Shown here: positions 56,409 to 63,998 of the stretch, piece after piece
Position numbering within the stretch: the first letter of the stretch is position 1
Layout of the letters: every line of letters begins with the position of its first letter
DNA from: Variovorax sp. HW608
Lineage (GTDB): Bacteria; Pseudomonadota; Gammaproteobacteria; Burkholderiales; Burkholderiaceae_C
Assembly: GCF_900090195.1 (NCBI RefSeq)
Contig: NZ_LT607803.1
Location: forward strand, 4,986,229 to 5,050,228
Length of the DNA: 64,000 nt
Direction of reading: 5' to 3'
Program-made: the position numbers and the translations under genes
The notes under the pieces: model-generated
Seen by the model: only the letters and a program-made list of their open reading frames with translations
Database searches by the model: none
What the model was told of the DNA's origin: nothing

Positions 56409-57152
56409 TCACCAGCGCCCGCGCCCGGAGGACGGCGTGATGACCAGCGTGCCCGTGCCCTGCCGCCTGTTGACTTCGCCCTCGATGGCATGCCGATGCG
56501 TGAAGCTGACCCGCACGTTGAAGCCGCGAAAGAGCGAGTGGCGCTTCGCGCGCCGCGCGGCGAACGCGAGGAAGCCCAGCCGCTGGTTCGCCTTCGTGGG
56601 TCGCTCGGCTCTCTGGCGCGTCTTGCGCAACGTGAGGGCGCGCGAGCCGTTCGCGACGCGCAGGTTCACGATGCTCGCGTACGGCACGCGCGGGCGCAGG
56701 ACGATGAAGTCTCCGGGGCGCATGGTGATGCCGCTCGTCCCCATGATCGGCAGAGGCTGCCTGCGGCCGTCGCGCACGTAGACCCATTCCCAGTTGTTCA
56801 TGTTGGCCAGGTCGCCGCTGCGCCGAATCGTGCTCTGCTCGATCGCGCGCTGGAGCTCGGCCTTCAGGACGTTGAGGGCCGCGGCCCTGACCGCGGATCC
56901 GAAGTTGACGGCCGTGCGCCGCACGGCCTGCAGGATGGGCTTGCCGCGCGTGTTGTCCACGACCGCAGCCTCCGGGGGATTCTCCAGTCGGATCTGCTGG
57001 GCCACGGTGTCCACGGTGTCCTTGCGCAGCGCGACGATGAGCTGATTGCGCGACCAGCCCTGTACGTCCTTGGTGATCGACTGCGTCATGCGCCCGTCGC
57101 CGCGCGCCCTGACGACCTGGCGCTTGATGACAGGGACGTAGGCCTCAACCAT
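56409..57152 (-). CDS. Basic phage protein of unknown function
   Basis: A 247-residue, Arg-rich protein (RALTLRKTRQRAERPTKANQ, LAFAARRAKRHSLFRGFNVR). It has PGDFIVLRPRVPYASIVNLR in the second half. It lies between the G/G-T pair and the tape measure, where lambdoid phages usually have no gene. The ATG at 57152 overlaps the G-T end by 8 nt. No family recognised; its charge suggests nucleic-acid contact or assembly of the tail. Confidence 0.7.
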   Translation of the reverse strand: MVEAYVPVIKRQVVRARGDGRMTQSITKDVQGWSRNQLIVALRKDTVDTVAQQIRLENPPEAAVVDNTRGKPILQAVRRTAVNFGSAVRAAALNVLKAELQRAIEQSTIRRSGDLANMNNWEWVYVRDGRRQPLPIMGTSGITMRPGDFIVLRPRVPYASIVNLRVANGSRALTLRKTRQRAERPTKANQRLGFLAFAARRAKRHSLFRGFNVRVSFTHRHAIEGEVNRRQGTGTLVITPSSGRGRW

Positions 57153-57758
57153 GGGACGGCGCTCCGGTGGACGGTGCTGCAGGCGCTGCTGTCTCCTTGG
57201 CCCTCGCCCGCGGCTTGCGCGCCGCTGCGCCGCTCGCCTTGAGCAGCGCCTGCACGGCGTTCGGGTCGTCGGTGCGGATCTCGCCCTTGGCGCGCGCCGC
57301 TGCCCGCGACCGGTCCTGCTCGCGATCATTGAAGTACTGGACCCAGTCCAAGAATTCAGCCCAGGACAACATGGCGGTGAGTTCTCCTACGGTCTTGCCC
57401 AGCTCCAGCGCGAGGTCATGCAGTTGCCTGCGAACCGGGCTCAGGCGTTTCCCTCGGCGCTGCCTTCCGGTTGCTTGCCTTCCGGCTGCGTCTCGTACCG
57501 CTTGCTCACTTCGGTATAGGCTTCCATCAGCTCGTTGAACAAGGCGGGCGGCAAATCCAGCACGGCATCGCGACCGATGGGCTCCCCGGTGCCGTTGCTC
57601 ACCGCATGGCCGAGGTACCCCGCCGCGCGCTCGATGCCAGGCTCCGGGTAGTCCTTCATCACCTGCAGGTGCAGTCGCATCGACAGCTCGTGCACGACAA
57701 AGTCGCCCACGCGCTGGCTGCGAAAGACGACGCCCCCTTTGTCGCGCTCGGTCGTCAT
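57145..57758 (-). CDS. Tail assembly chaperone fusion G-T (via -1 frameshift)
   Basis: Reading through the slippery site joins the 105-residue G protein to a second frame that begins RLSPVRRQLHDLALELGKTV and runs through WAEFLDWVQYFNDREQDRSR to an Ala/Lys/Arg-rich end, 204 residues in all. The second frame has no ATG or GTG of its own after the G stop, so it is reached by frameshifting, as in lambda G-GT. The fusion is expected to wrap the tape measure and recruit tail-tube protein. Confidence 0.82.
57441..57758 (-). CDS. Tail assembly chaperone G (unshifted product)
   Basis: A 105-residue acidic protein (MTTERDKGGVVFRSQRVGDF, VLDLPPALFNELMEAYTEVS) ending in EGSAEGNA. The ATG overlaps the major tail protein stop (ATGA at 57755-57758). 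The stop is 3 nt past the slippery heptamer. Length and place match lambda G. Confidence 0.85.
   Translation of the reverse strand: MTTERDKGGVVFRSQRVGDFVVHELSMRLHLQVMKDYPEPGIERAAGYLGHAVSNGTGEPIGRDAVLDLPPALFNELMEAYTEVSKRYETQPEGKQPEGSAEGNA
57447..57453 (-). other. Programmed -1 frameshift slippery site GGGAAAC
   Basis: On the coding strand the heptamer reads G GGA AAC in the G frame, the X XXY YYZ form (lambda uses GGGAAAG). Slipping back one base leads into the open G-T frame. The G stop TGA (57441-57443) follows one sense codon later. This is seen directly; the efficiency is unknown. Confidence 0.85.
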
Positions 57759-58474
57759 GCCGCGACCCCTTCGGTGAGCGGAATGAGCTCGCCCGTGCTT
57801 TCGGTGTCGTCCCACACGTGCTCGGGCCGCGACTTGAGGTTGGCGGTCGCGGTCCATGCCATGCCGCCATCTCCCATCGGGATGTCCCAAGTCATGCTCA
57901 CGAAGTTGACGGCCTGGATGAGCTCGCCCTGACCCTGTCCGAGCAGGATCGAGAGCACCCGTGTCTTGCCGTCCTTGACGGCCCGGTAGACCGCCGGATA
58001 GGCCGAGTCCTGCACGTCGATGTAGCCGCCGAGGGTCATGGTTCCGGGCGCCCCGGCGGTGGCCGGGAGCGTCGCGCTCGGGTTGCAGTACGTGCCGACG
58101 TCCACCGTTCCCGGAGTCTCCAGTGCATAGGCGAACGATGACAGGCACAGCGGCGTGAGGTCCGTGTTGTCGTACACGAGAACCTCCGCACCTGCGCTCG
58201 ACAGCGATCCGGTGCTGTCGGTGGTGTCGCTGCCGGTGGCTGTGAAAGAGTCCCCGGTTGAGCTTCCGATCGTGAAGAAGTGGTTGTCCAGCTCGGGGAA
58301 CCCGGTGCCCTGGAACATCACCGGTGCGCCGAGCTGCCAGCCTCCGGCGGGCGAGGCGGCCGTGATGACCGCGGGCCTGGATTTCGAGACGCCCGTGACC
58401 TCGACCGAGATCGGGGCCGATCCGTCGCTCAGGTAGATGCGAACGTCTTTGCTGCTCTTGGCTTCTGCGACCAT
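57755..58474 (-). CDS. Phage major tail tube protein
   Basis: A 239-residue protein. VRIYLSDGSAPISVEVTGVS, AVITAASPAGGWQLGAPVMF and VNFVSMTWDIPMGDGGMAWT are typical of long-tailed phage tube proteins. It includes a PGTMTLGGYIDVQDSAYPAV stretch. A weak Ig-like/insert loop with Ser/Thr-rich SFTATGSDTTDSTGSLSS may be surface-exposed. It precedes G. Confidence 0.85.
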   Translation of the reverse strand: MVAEAKSSKDVRIYLSDGSAPISVEVTGVSKSRPAVITAASPAGGWQLGAPVMFQGTGFPELDNHFFTIGSSTGDSFTATGSDTTDSTGSLSSAGAEVLVYDNTDLTPLCLSSFAYALETPGTVDVGTYCNPSATLPATAGAPGTMTLGGYIDVQDSAYPAVYRAVKDGKTRVLSILLGQGQGELIQAVNFVSMTWDIPMGDGGMAWTATANLKSRPEHVWDDTESTGELIPLTEGVAA

Positions 58475-58487
58475 GGCTGACTCTCCT

Positions 58488-58874
58488 TTAGTGGTGCATG
58501 AACTGGTAATCGACGGCCGAGCTCAAGGTGAACCAGCGCGCCACAGCGGGTTGAAAGAAGTCCTCGAAGGGACTGGCGGTGATCAGGGCCAGCCGGCGGT
58601 CGCGCTGCGCCATGAACGTCTTGAGGTCAGCTTCGGCCTGCGCGAGCACCACGTCGCTCGTGTTGCCCTTCGTGAGCACGATGAGATCGAAGGTGCCGCG
58701 CTCCCACATGCCATTGCAGAAGTCGAGCTGCGAGTTGCTCGCGGTGACGAACTGCACCGTGAGCCAGGCCGGGTGAGGCGGATCGGGCTGATTGACGTTG
58801 ACGGTGTCGTAGAACGGCAGCGTGAGGCCCGCGCACCAGTCGCGTACCTTCGTGCGCACGTACAGGCTGCTCAT
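58488..58874 (-). CDS. Tail terminator/completion protein
   Basis: A 128-residue protein (MSSLYVRTKVRDWCAGLTLP to SSAVDYQFMHH) that fits the gpU/tail-terminator type by size and place: just upstream of the tail tube. TGLVQ-type WLTVQFVTASNSQLDFCNG and GTFDLIVLTKGNTSDVV suit the alpha/beta fold. Its ATG overlaps the upstream gene's stop (ATGA at 58871). Confidence 0.72.
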   Translation of the reverse strand: MSSLYVRTKVRDWCAGLTLPFYDTVNVNQPDPPHPAWLTVQFVTASNSQLDFCNGMWERGTFDLIVLTKGNTSDVVLAQAEADLKTFMAQRDRRLALITASPFEDFFQPAVARWFTLSSAVDYQFMHH

Positions 58875-59233
58875 ACCGTGCGCCCTCGCACATAGGCCGT
58901 GAATGCGATGACGGTGTCGTCGAGCATGCGCGCGAGCACGGTGTCCAGCGCATAGGTGGGCTGCTCGGGCGTGCCCACGAGCACCAGGTCGTACTTGGCG
59001 GGCGGCTTGGCCAGGAGCTCCGCGATCGGCGGCAGGGTCAGGATCAGCGCGTTGATGCCGAAGGCGTTGACGATCTGCTCGTCGCGTCGTTGCGGGTGCG
59101 TGCGGAGGAACCGCAGCGGCAGCGGCGACGCGTCGGGATCGGAAGCGCGCACGAGCTGGCCGCTCACCCCCAGCATGCGAATGGACACATGCAGCGACTG
59201 GATCGCGGCGGTGGCGGCGCGGCTTGTCATCAT
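58871..59233 (-). CDS. Head-tail joining protein (neck)
   Basis: A 120-residue protein with a basic start (MMTSRAATAAIQSLHVSIRM) and VTALVR-like IRMLGVSGQLVRASDPDASP, the usual opening of HK97-type head closure/stopper proteins. Overlaps both neighbours by 4 nt. Function inferred from place between adaptor and tail terminator. Confidence 0.68.
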   Translation of the reverse strand: MMTSRAATAAIQSLHVSIRMLGVSGQLVRASDPDASPLPLRFLRTHPQRRDEQIVNAFGINALILTLPPIAELLAKPPAKYDLVLVGTPEQPTYALDTVLARMLDDTVIAFTAYVRGRTV

Positions 59234-59934
59234 CCGATCCCGATGACCGTCTCTGCCCGGTAGGGGTGCAGCAGCGACGTGGCCGACAGCGGCAGGAACG
59301 GCCCGAAGGAGCCCACATCGCCGCCGGCCTGGCTCGCGGCCTTGTCGCCGCTACCCGTGTCGAAGGCCAGCGCCATGCCGTCGATGTTGAAGGACTTGAC
59401 GGCACCGCCTGCGCCCGCGCCGGCTTGCGACCCGGCGTCCGCTCCCCATCCGGGCGTCGCGAACCAGACGGCGTCGAAGACCAGCCACAGCGCCTGTTCG
59501 AGATCTGCGGGCAACGGGTCATAGCCGCCGGTGTAGTTCAGCACGAAGCCGGCGCTCTCGCGGCCGTAGAACGGGCTCGGCGCCGCGGCGTCCACCCCTC
59601 CTGCAACCCATGGCGGCGCTCCGACGACGAAGACGATGCCGCGCTTCTTGTCCATGCGCCAGGCCGCCGAAACGTCATAGGGCTCGGGCGGCGGGTCGGG
59701 CTGCGGATCGATCGGCTCGATGGTTTCGAGCGAGACGAGGGGATAGCGACGCACGAGCAGGTTCGGCCCGCACGGCAGCGTGAACTCCTGCCTGTCTTCC
59801 TGCTTGAGAAAGCGACGGTCGCAGTAGCTTTCGGCCACGGCGAGCGCGAAGTTCATCGCGGACTCGATGACCTCGTCCTGTTCGCCGCCCTCGATGCCCA
59901 GGCGCTTCCTGGCGGTGTCGAGATCCCAGCTCAT
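59230..59934 (-). CDS. Head-tail adaptor (gp6-like) protein
   Basis: A 234-residue protein. DTARKRLGIEGGEQDEVIES, AMNFALAVAESYCDRRFL and LVRRYPLVSLETIEPID are typical of HK97 gp6-type connector proteins that dock on the portal. A Gly/Ala-rich insert (about 170-215) is unusual. It follows the small membrane peptide (overlap 4 nt). Confidence 0.78.
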   Translation of the reverse strand: MSWDLDTARKRLGIEGGEQDEVIESAMNFALAVAESYCDRRFLKQEDRQEFTLPCGPNLLVRRYPLVSLETIEPIDPQPDPPPEPYDVSAAWRMDKKRGIVFVVGAPPWVAGGVDAAAPSPFYGRESAGFVLNYTGGYDPLPADLEQALWLVFDAVWFATPGWGADAGSQAGAGAGGAVKSFNIDGMALAFDTGSGDKAASQAGGDVGSFGPFLPLSATSLLHPYRAETVIGIG

Positions 59935-60083
59935 TTGAAGACCGCTCCCCAGTTGGCGATGACGAGGGAAAGATCCGCGAGCGCGAGACCGACAGCCATG
60001 AAGTTGAACGGCTGCTTAACCGCGGGAATGCAGGCCAGCACGAAGAACACTTCGGCCAGCACGAGAATCGCGTCAGAGAGCAT
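59931..60083 (-). CDS. 50-residue membrane peptide in the head module
   Basis: A short gene found by direct reading: MLSDAILVLAEVFFVLACIP, then AVKQPFNFMAVGLALADLSL, ending VIANWGAVFK. It has two hydrophobic helices joined by a short basic turn. The ATG at 60083 overlaps the repeat-protein stop by 11 nt and its TGA overlaps the adaptor ATG (ATGA). Tight packing supports coding. It could be a small holin-like or membrane-attached factor; unknown. Confidence 0.72.
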   Translation of the reverse strand: MLSDAILVLAEVFFVLACIPAVKQPFNFMAVGLALADLSLVIANWGAVFK

Positions 60084-62007
60084 GACCGTCTCCTTGCGGT
60101 GGGGTGGTAGGGGCGCGCGTGAAGCGCGCGATCAGGCGCTGTTCGATGGCCTCGCCCAGCGTTTCGAGCATCGGAACCAGATCGACGGCGAAGTCCTGTA
60201 GCTGGCCCGAGGCGTTGCGCGCTAGCACCGCGAGCATGCCGCCCTTGAGCTGCATGTCCTCGATACCGTAGCCGTCGCGACCGTTGTTGCCGTCCTTGCC
60301 GTTGGTGCCGTCGCGGCCCTTGCCGTCGCGCCCCTTCTCGCCGGCGGGTCCGCGCGCAGCGAACAGGTGCAGCTCGCCGCTCGCATCGATCACGAAGGTG
60401 CTGAAGTCGTGCATGACGAGATCGCCCAGCGCGTACTGGGCGCCCTCGGCGTAGGGCTTGGCCAGGTGCAGGCCCAGGGTGCCCACGCGCTGCCAGTCGC
60501 GGCTGCCGTAGGGCTCGTCAGTTGTGTCGCGCAGCGCCCGATAGAACTGGCCCATGTAGGCCTGCACCAGCGCGCCTTCGCGGTGGATGCCCGGCGCCCA
60601 TGCCGGGGTGTCGATGCCGGCGCCGTCCTGGCCATCCTTGCCGTTTGTGCCGTCCTTGCCCTCGGTACCGGGCCGCCCTTCGAGCGCGCCCGCGTGCGTG
60701 AGCATCAGCGCCTCGGCCACCTCGTGCGCTGCAGGCGCCTCGGCCTTCAGGCTCGCAAGCCACTCGGCCTGGCTGCCGTCAAAGCCTTCGGCCCGCGCGA
60801 TGTCGTAGGCCGAGCGCGGCTTCGCGTCCAGCAACTGCGCGTGCAGCGCGCGCACCTCGGCTGCCAGGTCGTCCGCCGCCTGCAGGCGGCGCAAGAGAAG
60901 ATCCTGGCTGCCGGCGAGCTCGCGGGCGGCCGCCTCCTTCACCAGCTGGCACAGCCGGTCCTCGGCCGCCGACACTTGCTCGCGGATCTCGGCCGCATCT
61001 GCCTTGGGGCTCGCCTGCTGCAATTGCACGTGCAGCGCGCGCACCTCGGCTGCCAGGTCGTCCACCATCTGCAGACGGCGCAACAGAAGATCCTGGCTGC
61101 GCGCCACCTCGGCGGCGGCCGCCTGCCGCATCGTGCTCACCGCGTCCCCCGTACGGTCCTTGACCAGTTCGCGCAACCGGTCCTCGGCCGCCGTCACTTG
61201 CTCGCGGATCTCGGCGGCATCCGACTTGGAGCTCGCTTGCTGCAACTGCGCGTGCAGCCCTCGCACCTCGCTAGCCAGGTCGTCCACCATCTGCAGGCGA
61301 CGCAAGAGAAGGTCATGGCTTCGCGCGACCTCGGCGGCGGCGGCCTGCCGCATCGTGCTCACCGCGTCCACCGTGCGGTGCTCGACCAGCTCGCGCAACC
61401 GGTCCTCGGCGGCCGTCACCTGCTCGTGGATCTCGGTGGCATCCGACTTCGGGCTCGCCTGCTGGAGTTGCACGTGCAGCGCGCGCACCTCGGCTGCCAG
61501 GTCGTCCACCATCTGCAGGCGGCGCAACAGGAGATCCTGGCTGCGCGCGACCTCGGCGGCGGCCGCCTGCCGCATCGTGCTCACCGCGTCCACCGTGCGG
61601 TCCTCGACCAGGTCGCGCAGCCGGTCCTCGGCCGCGGTCACTTGCTCGTGGATCTCGACCGCATCCGACTTCGGGCTCGCCTGCTGCAACTGCGCGCACA
61701 GATTGCGCACCTCGGCATCCAAGGCCTCGGCCGTCTGCATACGGCGCATCAGCAGGTCCTGGCTGCGCGCGAGCTCGGCGGCCGCGGCCTGTTGCATGGC
61801 GAGCGCGGCATCGGTGGTGCTGCGCTGGAGAAACTCGCGCAGCCGATCCTCGGCGGCGCTCACCTGCTCGCGCGCGACCTCGCTGGCCTGTGCGGCGTCC
61901 ATGCATTCAGCCCGTCGCAGCTCGATGAGCGCCTCCAGCGTCTGGCGCTGGTCGGCCAGCGCGAGCTCGATCACCTGCGCGATGCGGTCCACGTCCTGCG
62001 CATTCAT
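60073..62007 (-). CDS. Tandem coiled-coil repeat and collagen-like phage protein
   Basis: A 644-residue protein with no named family recognised as a whole. Five 74-residue coiled-coil units start at residues 47, 121, 195, 269 and 343 (each opening EQVTAAEDRL or EQVSAAEDRL; the last is 11 residues shorter). Next come SAYDIARAEGFDGSQAEWLASL (phage collagen-like leader), a Gly-X-Y stretch (443-464), a module like CBM5/12 (GALVQAYMGQFYRALRDTTD to DWQRVG, about 478-508) and a second Gly-X-Y stretch (552-582). It is probably a trimeric fibre or head appendage. Overlaps the portal by 4 nt. Confidence 0.85.
   Translation of the reverse strand: MNAQDVDRIAQVIELALADQRQTLEALIELRRAECMDAAQASEVAREQVSAAEDRLREFLQRSTTDAALAMQQAAAAELARSQDLLMRRMQTAEALDAEVRNLCAQLQQASPKSDAVEIHEQVTAAEDRLRDLVEDRTVDAVSTMRQAAAAEVARSQDLLLRRLQMVDDLAAEVRALHVQLQQASPKSDATEIHEQVTAAEDRLRELVEHRTVDAVSTMRQAAAAEVARSHDLLLRRLQMVDDLASEVRGLHAQLQQASSKSDAAEIREQVTAAEDRLRELVKDRTGDAVSTMRQAAAAEVARSQDLLLRRLQMVDDLAAEVRALHVQLQQASPKADAAEIREQVSAAEDRLCQLVKEAAARELAGSQDLLLRRLQAADDLAAEVRALHAQLLDAKPRSAYDIARAEGFDGSQAEWLASLKAEAPAAHEVAEALMLTHAGALEGRPGTEGKDGTNGKDGQDGAGIDTPAWAPGIHREGALVQAYMGQFYRALRDTTDEPYGSRDWQRVGTLGLHLAKPYAEGAQYALGDLVMHDFSTFVIDASGELHLFAARGPAGEKGRDGKGRDGTNGKDGNNGRDGYGIEDMQLKGGMLAVLARNASGQLQDFAVDLVPMLETLGEAIEQRLIARFTRAPTTPPQGDGHAL
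60834..61869 (-). repeat. Tandem 222-bp coding repeats (74-residue units)
   Basis: DNA-level repeats inside the fibre-like gene with a strict 222-bp period; the inner copies are very similar (DAVSTMRQAAAAEVARSQDL is near-identical in three). The last unit lacks 33 bp. Such repeats can recombine and change copy number. Confidence 0.85.
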
Positions 62008-63464
62008 GACTGCGGCTCCCGCACGCCCAAGCGCTTCATCAAGGCGCGTGCAACCTGCTCTGAACTCATGGTCTCGCCGACGGCCAGCGAGAGCTCCACG
62101 GGCCCGCCCTGGCCGTCCCCGGGGCCGTCATTGGCGGCCGGCTCGGCGGGGGAGGGCGGGGCGGCGATGGGGGTCGTGGACTGGCCCGTCGTGCCCAGTG
62201 GCACCATCTGCTGCTGCACGTAGACCGTGTCGCCACCGGGCACGCGTCCGAGCCCTTCGCGCGCACGCGCCTCGTCGGGCTTGTACAGGCCGCCCTGAAT
62301 GCCCTTGCACAGCGCCTCGATGCGCCCTGCGAAGTCCGTGCGCAGCAGCGCCGTGGTGTCGAAGTCGCAGTACTCCGTCACGTTGTCGAAACCGAACATC
62401 TCGTCGAAGGCGCGCTCCACCAGTTCGAGGAGCGACCCCAGGCCCGTCGAGAGCCAGAAGCTGATCAGCGATTCGACGTTAGTGAGGGTGGCGTGCGTGA
62501 GGTCGCCGATGACCGGCAGCGGCACGCGGTAGACCCGCGCGATGTCCTCGATGCTCAAGCGCTGTGCCTCGATGAGCTGTGAGTCCTCGCTGGTGATGGT
62601 CATGGGGATCCACTTCATGCCGTTGCCCAGCACCGGAACGCCCCCCTGTGCGAGGAGCGTGGCCTGGCTTTCCCAGTTCTCCCGCGCGCGCGTGATCTGT
62701 ACCGCAGTGAGCTGCTGATCGGACACCAGCACGCCCGAAGGGCGAGACATGCGCGAGAAGAACACGGCCTGCGAGCGCGACAGCGCCACGTTGATGCCCA
62801 TGGCCAGCGCCGCCGCGGTGGCCGGCGACTCGCCCCGCAGCGGATGGCGCGGGCAGTACTGGCGCAGCGCCATGACATCGCGCGCTGCCACCACGTAAGC
62901 CAGGCCCTCGATGCTGCCCGTGAAGTCCGGAGTCAGCTCGTTGTGCCCGATGCTGTAGTAGACCGAGCCGTCGACGGGGCTGATGAAAGGCGCGGCGCCT
63001 CCGGTTGGCACGCGGTGCAGCGATGTGATCGCGCCCTTGTCATCGCGCAGTGCAATCGCATAGCCGGTGCCGTCGAACTGCATGGCCGCCACCAGGTTGA
63101 GCATGAAGACGGGCCATGTCTCGTAGGCGTTGGGCTTGCGGAAGATGCGAAAGGCCGGGCTCGTGGTCACGCGCGCGAACTCGGCCGCGGCTCCGGTCTC
63201 GCGCAGGTGCCGCGGCCAGCACTGCGCAACGGCGGCGGCGTTCGCCATCACGGCCGCATAGGCGGCCGGGATGCGCCGCACGCCGAAGGTGGGCACTTCG
63301 AGGTTTCGCTGCCAGCCGTCGCCGGTGGGCTCGACCCGGAAGCTGCCGCCGAGTTCCCCGATGGCCATGAACGGTCCGCGCCACGACCCTTCGGTCGAAA
63401 AGAACCCCTTGACGGCATGGGCCAGGCGCGGCATCAGGCTCGGCACCAGCTCGCGCAGCTTCAT
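62004..63464 (-). CDS. Phage portal protein, HK97 family
   Basis: A 486-residue portal that forms the DNA gate at a capsid vertex. VPTFGVRRIPAAYAAVMANA-type start, ALRDDKGAITSLHRVP, SPVDGSVYYSIG, VFFSRMSRPSGVLVSDQQLT, IARVYRVPLPVIGDLTHATL, and NVESLISFWLSTGLGSLLEL are diagnostic. ATG 63464 lies 4 nt after the small protein's stop; an upstream start is in that gene's antiparallel frame. Its 3' end is Pro/Ala-rich. The usual prohead protease and capsid genes do not follow it. Confidence 0.92.
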   Translation of the reverse strand: MKLRELVPSLMPRLAHAVKGFFSTEGSWRGPFMAIGELGGSFRVEPTGDGWQRNLEVPTFGVRRIPAAYAAVMANAAAVAQCWPRHLRETGAAAEFARVTTSPAFRIFRKPNAYETWPVFMLNLVAAMQFDGTGYAIALRDDKGAITSLHRVPTGGAAPFISPVDGSVYYSIGHNELTPDFTGSIEGLAYVVAARDVMALRQYCPRHPLRGESPATAAALAMGINVALSRSQAVFFSRMSRPSGVLVSDQQLTAVQITRARENWESQATLLAQGGVPVLGNGMKWIPMTITSEDSQLIEAQRLSIEDIARVYRVPLPVIGDLTHATLTNVESLISFWLSTGLGSLLELVERAFDEMFGFDNVTEYCDFDTTALLRTDFAGRIEALCKGIQGGLYKPDEARAREGLGRVPGGDTVYVQQQMVPLGTTGQSTTPIAAPPSPAEPAANDGPGDGQGGPVELSLAVGETMSSEQVARALMKRLGVREPQS

Positions 63465-63468
63465 GGCT

Positions 63469-63807
63469 TCAGCCCTCGAACGGCGCCGGCGCAGGCGCGG
63501 CGTCCGTTTCCTCGACTGGTGGTGCGGCCGGTGCCGCAGGCGCAGGCGGCGGTGCTGGTGGCCTGGGGAACCCGGTTGGCTCGGTACCGGCTCGGAACGG
63601 GTACTTCGTGCGCCCATCGGCCTTGACCGCCACGCCCTCTGCGATGAGTGCTTCGCCTTCCTCCTTCGTCACCATGCGCAGGCCCAGCTTCGGCAGCGGC
63701 AGTCCATCGAACTGCCAGATGGCGAAGTTCCTGCGCACCGGGGCGGCGGCTGCCGCAGCCGCGCCTGCCGCTTGGGTCTTCGCTGCAGTTTTCGTTCTCG
63801 TGGCCAT
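63469..63807 (-). CDS. Small Ala/Pro-rich phage protein
   Basis: A 112-residue protein: basic, Ala-rich start (MATRTKTAAKTQAAGAAAAA), a central folded-looking part (RNFAIWQFDGLPLPKLGLRM, TKEEGEALIAEGVAVK) and a Pro/Ala tail (PPAPPPAPAAPAAPPVEETD). It lies between the capsid end and the portal gene. Unknown; a capsid decoration or portal-associated role is suggested only by position. Confidence 0.7.
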   Translation of the reverse strand: MATRTKTAAKTQAAGAAAAAAAPVRRNFAIWQFDGLPLPKLGLRMVTKEEGEALIAEGVAVKADGRTKYPFRAGTEPTGFPRPPAPPPAPAAPAAPPVEETDAAPAPAPFEG

Positions 63808-63890
63808 GTCCTGTACTCCTTCAATCAAAGAGGGGCCGGCCCCCCGAGACGGGATGCCGGCCCCCCTGTGCTTCGCGTCGAGGCGGAGAC

Positions 63891-63998
63891 TTACCAGGCT
63901 GCCCCGGTGATCACTTGCACCGAGTGGTCGCGCATGCGCGCCCAGCTCACGTTCCACAGGGCACGGATGCCGCCGCTATTGGTCTGCCAGAGGCTTCG
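63891..63998 (-). CDS. Major capsid protein, C-terminal end (5' part outside window)
   Basis: The last 35 residues read RSLWQTNSGGIRALWNVSWA and end RDHSVQVITGAAW. The pattern Q-T/N-x-x-x-I/V-R-A-x-x-x-V-x-W followed by V-x-T/L-I-T-G is the usual end of HK97-like capsid proteins, placed on the outer E/P-loop face. Only the end is visible. It lies upstream of the portal in transcription, which is not the usual order. Confidence 0.7.
   Translation of the reverse strand, partial: RSLWQTNSGGIRALWNVSWARMRDHSVQVITGAAW

Noticed and set aside
60834..61869. Regular repeats as a possible CRISPR array
   Set aside because: The 222-bp units are coding, head to tail and lack unique spacers.
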